Shown here: positions 1-5,717 of the stretch, in pieces | How the letters are laid out: each line of letters opens with the position of its first letter | How positions within the stretch are numbered: the first letter of the stretch is position 1 | Assembly: GCA_025935445.1 (NCBI GenBank) | Contig: JAICVG010000017.1 | Coordinates: 1-9,854, forward strand | Reading direction: 5' to 3' | DNA from: Nitrososphaera sp. | GTDB taxonomy: Archaea; Thermoproteota; Nitrososphaeria; Nitrososphaerales; Nitrososphaeraceae | DNA length: 9,854 nt | The notes under the pieces: generated by a model | The model's input: the letters and a program-made list of their open reading frames with translations, nothing else | Told to the model about the DNA's origin: nothing | Databases searched by the model: none | Position numbers and translations under genes: made by a program

Positions 1-78
1 AGAGAGATCGTTCTCGCGTATGGCACGCCTCCTGAAGATATTCCAGCTGAACATGACTTTGGGAGCATAACGAGATAA
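1..78 (+). CDS. C-terminal fragment of an unidentified protein (5' end outside the window)
   Basis: Frame 1 is open from the first base to a TAA at 76-78 and gives 25 residues ending in DFGSITR. The fragment is too short to identify. It sits 43 nt upstream of larC on the same strand, so a role in nickel-pincer cofactor synthesis (for example larB) is possible by context. However, the residues do not resemble the C-termini of LarA or LarB that I know, so I make no assignment. That it is a real gene end, rather than a chance open frame, is inferred from its position and direction. Confidence 0.45.
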   Translation, partial: REIVLAYGTPPEDIPAEHDFGSITR

Positions 79-91
79 AAGCATAAACGTG

Positions 92-99
92 ATATAAAG
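92..99 (+). promoter_or_regulatory. TATA-like box for larC
   Basis: The 8-mer ATATAAAG is centred about 26 nt upstream of the larC ATG at 122. That is the spacing expected for an archaeal TATA box giving a leaderless transcript. No clear Shine-Dalgarno sequence precedes the ATG, which fits. The larC-larE-desulfurase unit may therefore have its own promoter even if it is also read through from the upstream gene. Confidence 0.45.
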
Positions 100-121
100 C
101 AAAAGCACAAGTTAGGTAGCT

Positions 122-1366
122 ATGTCAAGAGTTGCCATCATAGATTCCGAAGTGGCAGGAATTGCCGGCGACATGCTAATGTCCAGCCTAGTGGATGCTG
201 GTGCTAACAAGACCAAAGTCATTGAGGCAATCTTTGCTTGCCAGAACTTTGTCAAGGACAGCAGGATAGTCAATGCTCATTTTGCCAAAGTGATATCACA
301 CAGCTTTGCTGCCACGCAGCTGCAAATGAAATGCAAAGATGGGGTACTCAAGCGCAAGGGCACGGAAATGTATTCTGCACTTGCAAGATGCTGCGACTCT
401 GTGGGGCTTGAGGATAGGGCCAAGACATTTGCATTAGATTCTCTCAAAATGATAATTTCTGCTGAGGCTACCATCCATGGCCAGAATTTTGACAGCGTAT
501 ATCTGCACGAAGCATCCAGCATTGATACCTTTGCAGACCTTGTTGGATGCGCAACAGCGTTGCAGGATCTCCAGCTGTTTGACGCCAAAATGTATTCTAC
601 TAAAGTGGCAGTTGGTGGCGGCCTGCTAAGGTTCTCTCATGGTACCATCTCAAATCCTGCCGGTGCAATCCTTGAAATTTTCAAGAATAAACAATTCGTC
701 TTGGTAGGGGGGCAGGCTGAAGATGAACTGACAACTCCTACAGGGGCAGCAATGCTTGTCAATTTGGTGCACGGCAGTGTCAACTACTATCCCAGCCTTG
801 CGCCGGAAAAAATTGGCTATGGTGCGGGCATAAAAAAGTTTGAAGGTTTTCCCAACGTGGTTCGAGTAGCAATAGGTACATCGGGAACTGTCTATGAAAC
901 CACCAAGGATACAGTCTATGTCGTGGAAACAAACATCGATGACGCGTCTGGCGAGCTAATAGGTAACCTTGTAGAGCAGCTGGCTGAAGTCGCGAAGGAC
1001 GTGACAGTCATTTCAGGTACCACTAAAAAGAGCCGGCCAACCCATCTCATTAGGATTATATCGGAAAACGCGCAGCTAAACAGCGTGCTTGAGTTACTGT
1101 TCGATGAATCCGGGACGCTTGGTGCTCGAGTGCAGGAAGTAGAGCGAATTGTTCTGCCTAGGGGCGTACTAACTATGTCGGTTAATATTAACGGCAACAT
1201 TCTCGACGTGCGCGTCAAGATTGTCAAGGATTCAGCTGGAAGAATAACAAATGTTAAACCTGAGTTTGAAGATATCAAGATGATTGCAACAGCGTGTCAA
1301 ATTCCGGTCAAGAGGGCAATGGATCAGGTCCGGTCGGAAGTTATGAAAAAGCTGGGAGAAGCATAA
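122..1366 (+). CDS. larC: LarC, nickel insertion protein of nickel-pincer nucleotide cofactor synthesis
   Basis: LarC is a CTP-dependent cyclometallase that inserts nickel into the dithiolated pyridinium mononucleotide made by LarB and LarE, giving the NPN cofactor of LarA-type racemases and epimerases; it is cytoplasmic. The 414 residues match the family end to end. The N-terminal AGIAGDML motif is at 12-19, HEASSID-DLVG at 129-142, SHGTISNPA at 172-180, ELTTPTGAA at 202-210, GYGAG at 232-236 and ETNIDD at 269-274, which opens the C-terminal domain; KKSRP is at 302-306. In Lactiplantibacillus plantarum the two halves (LarC1 and LarC2) are joined by a programmed frameshift; here they are one uninterrupted frame. 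The ATG at 122 gives the standard N-terminus. The gene ends 1 nt before larE, so the two are cotranscribed. No larA is visible in the window, so the enzyme that uses the cofactor is unknown. Confidence 0.93.
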   Translation: MSRVAIIDSEVAGIAGDMLMSSLVDAGANKTKVIEAIFACQNFVKDSRIVNAHFAKVISHSFAATQLQMKCKDGVLKRKGTEMYSALARCCDSVGLEDRAKTFALDSLKMIISAEATIHGQNFDSVYLHEASSIDTFADLVGCATALQDLQLFDAKMYSTKVAVGGGLLRFSHGTISNPAGAILEIFKNKQFVLVGGQAEDELTTPTGAAMLVNLVHGSVNYYPSLAPEKIGYGAGIKKFEGFPNVVRVAIGTSGTVYETTKDTVYVVETNIDDASGELIGNLVEQLAEVAKDVTVISGTTKKSRPTHLIRIISENAQLNSVLELLFDESGTLGARVQEVERIVLPRGVLTMSVNINGNILDVRVKIVKDSAGRITNVKPEFEDIKMIATACQIPVKRAMDQVRSEVMKKLGEA

Positions 1367-1367
1367 A

Positions 1368-2180
1368 ATGGAAACCTTCAACAAACTGGTAGAGTGGTTC
1401 GTAAAGAACGGGGGCGACAGAGCAATAGTGGCACTTTCTGGTGGAGTCGACAGTGCTGTAGTAGCATTAGCTGCAAAAAAGGCGCTTGGCAAAGGCGCTA
1501 TTGCCATAACTGCTGATTATAAGACGCTGGCAGAAGAAGAACTTGCCGCGGCGTGGCGAGTCGCAAGAGAGATAGGCATTAAGCACAAAGTGATTGAATA
1601 CAACGAGCTTGAAAACACATCCTTTGTAAAAAATGACACCATGCGATGCTACTATTGCAGGATAGAGCTTGGACAGCACCTTGCAGAGGAAGCAAAAAGA
1701 GCAGATATACTACTCATTGTCGATGGAACAAATATCGACGATCTGACAGACTACAGGCCCGGCATTAGAGCTCTCCGTGAAAACGGGGTGCGAAGCCCAA
1801 TGATAGAGCTTGGCATAGGGAAGACAGAGATACGTGAAATCGCAAAGAGTTTTGAGCTCTCTGTTTATGACAAGCCTTCCAATGCATGTCTTGCCTCCAG
1901 GATACCGACAGGGAGCGAGGTCACATACGAAAAACTACAAAGGATTGAGAATGCAGAGATAGTAGTCAAGACAATTTTTGCCGTCAGGCAGGTGCGCGTA
2001 AGAGATCACGGCGACCTTGCAAGGATTGAAGTAGGCAGAGACGAGTTGCACAAGATGTTTGATGTAGACAAGCTTGCAATCTTGGACAACAAGCTTAAGG
2101 AGCTTACATTCAAGTTCGTTTCTATTGATGTAGCAGGCTACAAGACAGGTAAGCTGGTAGTTATCGATAGGTATGACTGA
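1368..2180 (+). CDS. larE: LarE, pyridinium-3,5-biscarboxylate mononucleotide sulfurtransferase (cluster-type cysteines)
   Basis: LarE activates the biscarboxylate mononucleotide made by LarB by adenylation and puts in the two sulfur atoms that later bind nickel. The 270-residue protein has the PP-loop SGGVDSA at 24-30, DGTN-DDL-DYRPG at 119-132, GVRSP at 140-144 and KPSNACLASRIP at 169-180, all typical of LarE. Cys174 aligns with the sacrificial cysteine (Cys176) of L. plantarum LarE. Cys94 and Cys97 (RCYYC) add a CxxC pair. Three such cysteines are the pattern of LarE proteins that bind a [4Fe-4S] cluster and carry an extra sulfide on it, described for Thermotoga maritima and Methanococcus maripaludis; this would make the enzyme catalytic rather than self-consuming. 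A GGGAG about 10 nt before the ATG may serve as ribosome binding site. The stop overlaps the next gene by 8 nt. Confidence 0.93.
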   Translation: METFNKLVEWFVKNGGDRAIVALSGGVDSAVVALAAKKALGKGAIAITADYKTLAEEELAAAWRVAREIGIKHKVIEYNELENTSFVKNDTMRCYYCRIELGQHLAEEAKRADILLIVDGTNIDDLTDYRPGIRALRENGVRSPMIELGIGKTEIREIAKSFELSVYDKPSNACLASRIPTGSEVTYEKLQRIENAEIVVKTIFAVRQVRVRDHGDLARIEVGRDELHKMFDVDKLAILDNKLKELTFKFVSIDVAGYKTGKLVVIDRYD

Positions 2181-3372
2181 CGACGAACATTACTCCCACA
2201 TTTATCTAGATACTGCGGCATCAACGCCAGTTGCAGATGAAGTGATTGAGGAAATGTTGCCATACCTAAAAGAACGGTATGGCAACCCGTCCTCTATACA
2301 TAAGTTTGGTAGAGAAACAGCTAGAGCGATAAATCTTGCAAGAAAAAGGGTTGCAGAGATGATAGGTGCGTCTTCCATACGCGAGATCACGTTCACATCC
2401 GGCGGAACTGAGGCAAATAACCTTGCTCTCAAGGGCACAGCTATACATGTCCAAAGCAAAATGCCTAAGAAGAATATGATAATTACAAGTAGCATAGAAC
2501 ATGATGCAGTGCTTGAGCCATGCAAAGATCTAGAAGATAGAGGCTTTGTCACTATGCATCTGCCGGTGACAGGCGAGGGATTTGTTAGGCCATCTGAACT
2601 GAAAAATGTGATTTCAGATAATGTGGCACTTGTCAGCATCATGTATGCAAATAACGAGGTCGGTACAATCCAGCCAATCAAAGAGCTTGTCGAAATCACG
2701 CATCAGGCTGGCGCGCTTTTTCATACTGATGCAGTACAGGCTGCAGGAAAACTGCCCTTAAATGTCAAGAACCTTGGAGTAGACATGATGTCCCTTTCAT
2801 CTCACAAGATAAATGGACCTAAAGGAGTAGGGGCGCTTTACATTAGATCCAACCTAAAAATATTGCCGATAATTCATGGAGGAGGACAAGAGTGGTATCT
2901 GCGTTCAGGTACAGAGAATGTGCCCGGCATTGTAGGTTTTGGCAAGGCCTGTGAGCTTGCTAACAAAAGGATGAGGCATTACCAAGAGCATGTGGCTGGC
3001 CTGCGCAACTATGTAGTTGAGCGCGTACTAAAGGAAATACCACGGTCGCGACTGAATGGTCTGCGTACTGAGAGGATCGCAAATAACGCACACTTTACAT
3101 TCTTTGGAGTGAATGGAGAAGATCTGATAATCAAACTTGATGAAAATGGAATTGCTGCCTCCACAGGATCTGCGTGCTCAGTTAAGAAGCAAAAACAGTC
3201 ACATGTGCTAAAGGCAATGGGATTTTCATATGAAGAAATTACCGGCTCGCTTCGGCTCAGCCTTGGGATGCACAATACAAAAGATGAAGTCGACAGGGCA
3301 GTTAATGTTCTATCAAGTGTTATAGAGGAGCTTCGTGAGCTTTCGCCATTTGAGAGCAAGTATGTGGGTTAA
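2173..3372 (+). CDS. iscS: Class I cysteine desulfurase (NifS/IscS type)
   Basis: This pyridoxal-phosphate enzyme releases sulfur from L-cysteine as a persulfide. The 399 residues show YLDTAASTP at 11-19, TSGGTEANN at 75-83, a cofactor-stacking His110, HTDAVQ at 184-189, the Schiff-base Lys212 in SSHKINGPKG, RSGTENV at 244-250 and the catalytic Cys335 in STGSACS. The active-site loop from Cys335 to the following SHVL has the same length as in Escherichia coli IscS, which places it in class I rather than with SufS. The ATG overlaps the larE stop by 8 nt (translational coupling), which points to a sulfur-supply role for LarE or for its iron-sulfur cluster. It could equally be a general IscS for Fe-S assembly and tRNA thiolation. 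No IscU-like scaffold is present in the window. The symbol iscS is by similarity; nifS would be equally defensible. Confidence 0.92.
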   Translation: MTDDEHYSHIYLDTAASTPVADEVIEEMLPYLKERYGNPSSIHKFGRETARAINLARKRVAEMIGASSIREITFTSGGTEANNLALKGTAIHVQSKMPKKNMIITSSIEHDAVLEPCKDLEDRGFVTMHLPVTGEGFVRPSELKNVISDNVALVSIMYANNEVGTIQPIKELVEITHQAGALFHTDAVQAAGKLPLNVKNLGVDMMSLSSHKINGPKGVGALYIRSNLKILPIIHGGGQEWYLRSGTENVPGIVGFGKACELANKRMRHYQEHVAGLRNYVVERVLKEIPRSRLNGLRTERIANNAHFTFFGVNGEDLIIKLDENGIAASTGSACSVKKQKQSHVLKAMGFSYEEITGSLRLSLGMHNTKDEVDRAVNVLSSVIEELRELSPFESKYVG

Positions 3373-3489
3373 AAAGAGTTAAAGCAGTAAAGTATTTCGC
3401 AGATTATCAGCAATTTATTCAAAAAGACTGCTATGCTGCTTTGAAATATTTTTGCCAAAATAATAGTATGTTCTGGAATAACTCTCAAG

Positions 3490-3513
3490 TTGTTTTCTAT
3501 TTTTTTATTGTTG
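3490..3513 (+). terminator. Possible T-rich terminator of the lar/desulfurase unit
   Basis: The plus strand has a T-rich stretch (TTTTCTATTTTTTTATTG, 3493-3510) about 120 nt after the desulfurase stop and before the convergent small gene. Archaeal termination is commonly at U-rich tracts without a strong hairpin, and I see no hairpin immediately before it. The rest of 3373-3545 is AT-rich and holds no gene I can support. Confidence 0.35.
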
Positions 3514-3545
3514 TATCAATAATTGACTTAATTATGCGCATAAGT

Positions 3546-3824
3546 TCAGTAAGAGTTTCCGTATCTTTCTTTCTCATATAGTAGTACAATTCTTCTGTGG
3601 ATGCATGATATATCTATGCCTAAATTTTGTGCCAGCTCAAGGGCTATCTGAGACATGATAAGCTTTCTAAGAACAATCTCGCTGCCATAACGGGAGGCAT
3701 CTCCTAGAAGCTCATTTAGGGTATTCTTGAACTGAGACTCTATGCGCCTGTCTTTTGCCTCTCTGCTCTTCAACACAAAAGTCAGACCCGTTGTTCTCTG
3801 TTTCAAGTGTATATTTTCCACCAT
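3546..3824 (-). CDS. Small unrecognised protein with a possible helix-turn-helix
   Basis: This is a 92-residue ORF with an ATG at 3822-3824 and a TGA stop at 3546-3548. I do not recognise the family. The N-terminal third is basic and polar. Residues 57-84 (MSQIALELAQNLGID then ISCIHRRIVLLYEK) read as two amphipathic helices around LGIDIS, which resembles a helix-turn-helix DNA-binding unit, but this is only an impression. There is no signal peptide, membrane segment or cysteine pair. It begins 21 nt after the stop of the 69-residue ORF on the same strand, so the two probably form one transcript. It runs convergent to the cysteine desulfurase. It could be a lineage-specific small regulator or a non-coding ORF; the helical pattern and the paired arrangement favour a real gene. 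Confidence 0.5.
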   Translation of the reverse strand: MVENIHLKQRTTGLTFVLKSREAKDRRIESQFKNTLNELLGDASRYGSEIVLRKLIMSQIALELAQNLGIDISCIHRRIVLLYEKERYGNSY

Positions 3825-3845
3825 CTCTATAAACTGATCATTTAA

Positions 3846-4055
3846 TTAATTGTTATCAAGAAGCACTTCTGAAAGCATGTCAGCTGTATCCTGTTCGCTT
3901 ATCTTCATTTTATTTGCAATTGTAAAAAGGACATGGCATGCAGCGCAGCCGTTTGGTCTAATTACCAAAAGATTTTCATTAACAATTCTGATCTCCCTTT
4001 CTGCTATTCGCTCTGCTTCTACTCCTCTTCTCCCGTTATTATCTAAACCTCTCAT
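3846..4055 (-). CDS. Small unrecognised protein with one CxxCH motif
   Basis: This is a 69-residue ORF with an ATG at 4053-4055 and a TAA stop at 3846-3848. The frame upstream has no ATG, GTG or TTG before an in-frame TGA, so this ATG is the first usable start. The N-terminal half is highly charged (EAERIAEREIR), and residues 37-41 are CAACH. That is formally a c-type heme attachment motif, but there is no signal peptide or membrane anchor. A metal site, a redox pair or chance are therefore more likely than covalent heme. The C-terminal part looks helical and acidic. It precedes the 92-residue ORF by 21 nt and is transcribed divergently from the Lrp-type regulator. I recognise no family. Confidence 0.5.
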   Translation of the reverse strand: MRGLDNNGRRGVEAERIAEREIRIVNENLLVIRPNGCAACHVLFTIANKMKISEQDTADMLSEVLLDNN

Positions 4056-4146
4056 GGAGCATAGAGGAATTTCTCTACTAAAAAGCCATCGATGAGCGTG
4101 GGGAGTCGTGCCTCATTGTGAAAGTCTAGTCCCCTGATTGCTATTG

Positions 4147-4164
4147 CTACACTATGTAGTGTAG
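4147..4164. repeat. Inverted repeat with 8-bp arms, possible operator
   Basis: CTACACTA and TAGTGTAG are perfect 8-bp inverted arms separated by the two bases TG. The repeat lies about 100-115 nt upstream of the predicted promoter of the Lrp-type gene and about 95 nt upstream of the divergent 69-residue ORF. A dyad of this size suits a dimeric winged-helix or Lrp-type protein, so it may be a regulatory site for either gene. A short RNA hairpin is the alternative. Confidence 0.4.
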
Positions 4165-4254
4165 GCTCCATGTGAAGGCGGATATATTGATTATGAAATT
4201 TTTAGAACTAATTGTTAGTAAAATTTAGTAATTGACCCCTTAGTTTGACAATAG

Positions 4255-4271
4255 TTTATACGTTTATTAAA
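4255..4271 (+). promoter_or_regulatory. TATA-like elements for the Lrp/AsnC-type gene
   Basis: TTTATA (4255-4260) and TTTATTAAA (4263-4271) lie 31-47 nt before the ATG at 4302. Placing the start site about 27 nt downstream of either gives an mRNA leader of roughly 8-17 nt. Their position also argues against the upstream in-frame TTG at 4245, which would put the start codon inside or before the promoter. Confidence 0.4.
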
Positions 4272-4301
4272 CCCCGACCTTATGATCTAATTGCATTTTC
4301 A

Positions 4302-4766
4302 ATGAGAAGAATTGACGATTTAGACATCAAAATCTTAAGCGAGCTTGCAAAAGACGCAAGTATATCTGTTCCAAAACTTTCTAAGAAAATCAACGTCAAT
4401 TCGTCAGTAGTTTATAGCAGAATAAAGCGCTTAGTCAAAGGAGGCCTTATCAAGAAATTTACAATTATCATAAATGATGAGGCACTTGGCTTTAGCGTCA
4501 AGGCGCTCACTGGCATTAACATGGATTCCAAACTAAGAGATAATGTGCTCAATGAGCTGTTTAGAATCTCAGAAGTAAGAGAAGTGGCTGAAGTCACTGG
4601 CAGATTCGATATCTTGGTGACAATGAATGCACATTCACTTGACGAAATGCATCAATTAATTTCAGAAAAGATTGGACGCATAGAGGGAGTGCAAAAGACA
4701 GAGACATTCATTGAGATGCGCAAGACAACCCGCGAGCTGGCGTACCCGACATCGATTGCAAAGTAG
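4302..4766 (+). CDS. Lrp/AsnC-family transcriptional regulator
   Basis: This is a DNA-binding regulator of the feast/famine family, which forms dimers to octamers and often senses amino acids. From the ATG at 4302 it has 154 residues. The N-terminal RIDDLDIKILSEL (3-15) is the classic Lrp opening. The winged helix-turn-helix follows at about 22-50 (VPKLSKKINVNSSVVYSRIKRL region), and a RAM/ligand-binding domain spans about 66-140, with the TGRFDIL turn at 99-105. An in-frame TTG at 4245 would add 19 residues that have no counterpart in the family, so I chose the ATG. The ligand and targets cannot be read from the sequence. Palindromes stand both upstream (4147-4164) and in the next promoter (4809-4820), so autoregulation and control of ctaB are both possible. 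ctaB starts 57 nt downstream from its own TATA-like box. Confidence 0.9.
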   Translation: MRRIDDLDIKILSELAKDASISVPKLSKKINVNSSVVYSRIKRLVKGGLIKKFTIIINDEALGFSVKALTGINMDSKLRDNVLNELFRISEVREVAEVTGRFDILVTMNAHSLDEMHQLISEKIGRIEGVQKTETFIEMRKTTRELAYPTSIAK

Positions 4767-4780
4767 AAAAAGTTTGAAGA

Positions 4781-4788
4781 TATAAATA
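4781..4788 (+). promoter_or_regulatory. TATA box of ctaB
   Basis: TATAAATA is centred about 40 nt before the TTG start at 4824. It predicts a transcription start near 4811, inside the 12-bp palindrome, and a leader of about 10-15 nt. This would give ctaB its own promoter separate from the Lrp-type gene. Confidence 0.55.
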
Positions 4789-4808
4789 ACTAGTAATTTC
4801 ACTTTACT

Positions 4809-4820
4809 CTCGACGTCGAG
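4809..4820. promoter_or_regulatory. Perfect 12-bp palindrome at the predicted ctaB transcription start
   Basis: CTCGACGTCGAG is its own reverse complement. It lies between the TATA box (4781-4788) and the start codon (4824) of ctaB and covers the predicted start site, a position where a bound repressor would block RNA polymerase. Its GC-rich core stands out from the AT-rich surroundings. The adjacent Lrp-type regulator is one possible binder; this is inferred from position only. Confidence 0.4.
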
Positions 4821-4823
4821 CAA

Positions 4824-5717
4824 TTGACAATACTTCGCCAGATAACAGTTGGCAGCAAGCTCAAGGACTATTATGAGCTTACAAAGCCCAAGATCTGGTA
4901 TCTGCTGGTTTTCACGGCATTTGGAGCAGCGCTTACGGCTTCGTTTCTATTTGACGTCCCTATAACTCCGTTAACGTGGATACTTTTGCTAGGTGGAGTA
5001 GCCGCTGGCTCAGCTGCTGCTGACACCCTCACTGGATACAACGACCGCGACATTGACGCAATAATGGAGCGCACCAAGAACCGGCCAATACCATTAGGGC
5101 GGATATCTCCGAGGAGCGCCCTAATCTTTGGCTTGGTATTAGCAGCAATTTCGCTCGTCTGCGCTTGGTTTATCAATATCTGGGCATTTGGTCTGATGGC
5201 CTTTGGCCTCTTTGACAACATCCTAGTTTACAGTAAATGGCTTAAGCGAAGAAGCCAGTCAAACATAATACTAGGTGGCTTTTCAGGCGGCGCTCCTGCG
5301 CTGATAGGATATATTGCTGTAACGACTCAAAACATTGAGATAGGCCTTGTGATGGCCGGACTTGTTTTCCTCTGGATTCCAACCCACATATGGAGCCTTG
5401 CATTACACGTCAAAAAGGACTATGCCAGGGCTGGCGTGCCGATGCTTCCAGTTGTGTCATCAGAAAAGTTCTCCGTCAGGGTCATTGCCGGCACTACATT
5501 GATGATGGTGGTGTTCAGTGTACTTCCCTTCTTTTTCAACCACTTTGGCATAATCTATTTAGTTACCGCAAGTGCCTTTGGTGTAGCCATGATCGCATTG
5601 TCTGCCTGGCTGCTGGTCAAGCCGAGTGAGAAAGCTTCATGGACTGTGTTCAAGTTTTCAAGCCCCTATCTGACGGCGCTTTTTATCGCCTTCATGGTCG
5701 ATGCCTTTTTCAAGTAA
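4824..5717 (+). CDS. ctaB: Protoheme IX farnesyltransferase (heme O synthase, CtaB)
   Basis: CtaB is a UbiA-superfamily membrane prenyltransferase that adds a farnesyl-type chain to heme b to make heme O, the precursor of heme A for terminal oxidases. The 297 residues contain the first aspartate-rich motif NDRDIDAIMERTKNRP (73-88) and the CtaB-typical YSKWLKRRSQSN followed by GGFSGGAPALIGY (136-163). The second motif region, WIPTHIWSLALHVKKDY-AGVPMLP (184-209), distinguishes CtaB from other UbiA enzymes. About eight to nine hydrophobic segments are visible, starting near residues 27, 52, 98, 118, 150, 172, 218, 242 and 280. There is no ATG before residue 81. The frame is closed upstream by a TAA at 4794-4796, so the TTG at 4824 is the only sensible start. 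The last 60 nt overlap the 3' end of nep1 on the other strand. It likely supplies the respiratory oxidase, which is not in this window. Confidence 0.92.
   Translation: MTILRQITVGSKLKDYYELTKPKIWYLLVFTAFGAALTASFLFDVPITPLTWILLLGGVAAGSAAADTLTGYNDRDIDAIMERTKNRPIPLGRISPRSALIFGLVLAAISLVCAWFINIWAFGLMAFGLFDNILVYSKWLKRRSQSNIILGGFSGGAPALIGYIAVTTQNIEIGLVMAGLVFLWIPTHIWSLALHVKKDYARAGVPMLPVVSSEKFSVRVIAGTTLMMVVFSVLPFFFNHFGIIYLVTASAFGVAMIALSAWLLVKPSEKASWTVFKFSSPYLTALFIAFMVDAFFK

Larger units (their letters stand above)
4056..4301. other. Long intergenic region between divergent genes
   Basis: These 246 nt separate the minus-strand 69-residue ORF from the Lrp-type gene. The first third (about 4085-4140) is less AT-rich and has a GGGGA/TCCCC pair (4100-4104 with 4130-4134) and C/D-box-like motifs, described in the findings. 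It is followed by the inverted repeat at 4147-4164. The last part (4180-4301) is AT-rich and carries TATA-like elements for the Lrp-type gene. I find no convincing coding frame and no tRNA. Confidence 0.5.

Noticed and set aside
3381..3448. Complementary pairs AAAGCAG/CTGCTTT and TATTTC/GAAATA downstream of the desulfurase
   Set aside because: The two pairs interleave rather than nest, so they cannot form one simple hairpin; a pseudoknot or riboswitch claim would be unsupported in AT-rich DNA.
3936..3948. CxxCH as evidence for a c-type cytochrome
   Set aside because: There is no signal peptide, membrane anchor or distal ligand pattern; a single five-residue motif in a 69-residue ORF is too weak.
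3850..4095. Plus-strand 81-residue ORF opposite the 69-residue ORF
   Set aside because: It is Ser/Leu/Ile-rich with no recognisable pattern, has no promoter-like element, and mirrors the minus-strand frame that shows better helical structure and a paired neighbour.
4245..4301. Upstream TTG start for the Lrp-type gene
   Set aside because: The added 19 residues have no family counterpart and the codons overlap the TATA-like elements; the ATG at 4302 gives the standard Lrp opening.
5390..5629. 79-residue plus-strand ORF within ctaB
   Set aside because: It is an alternate frame of the well-supported ctaB coding sequence with no family features.
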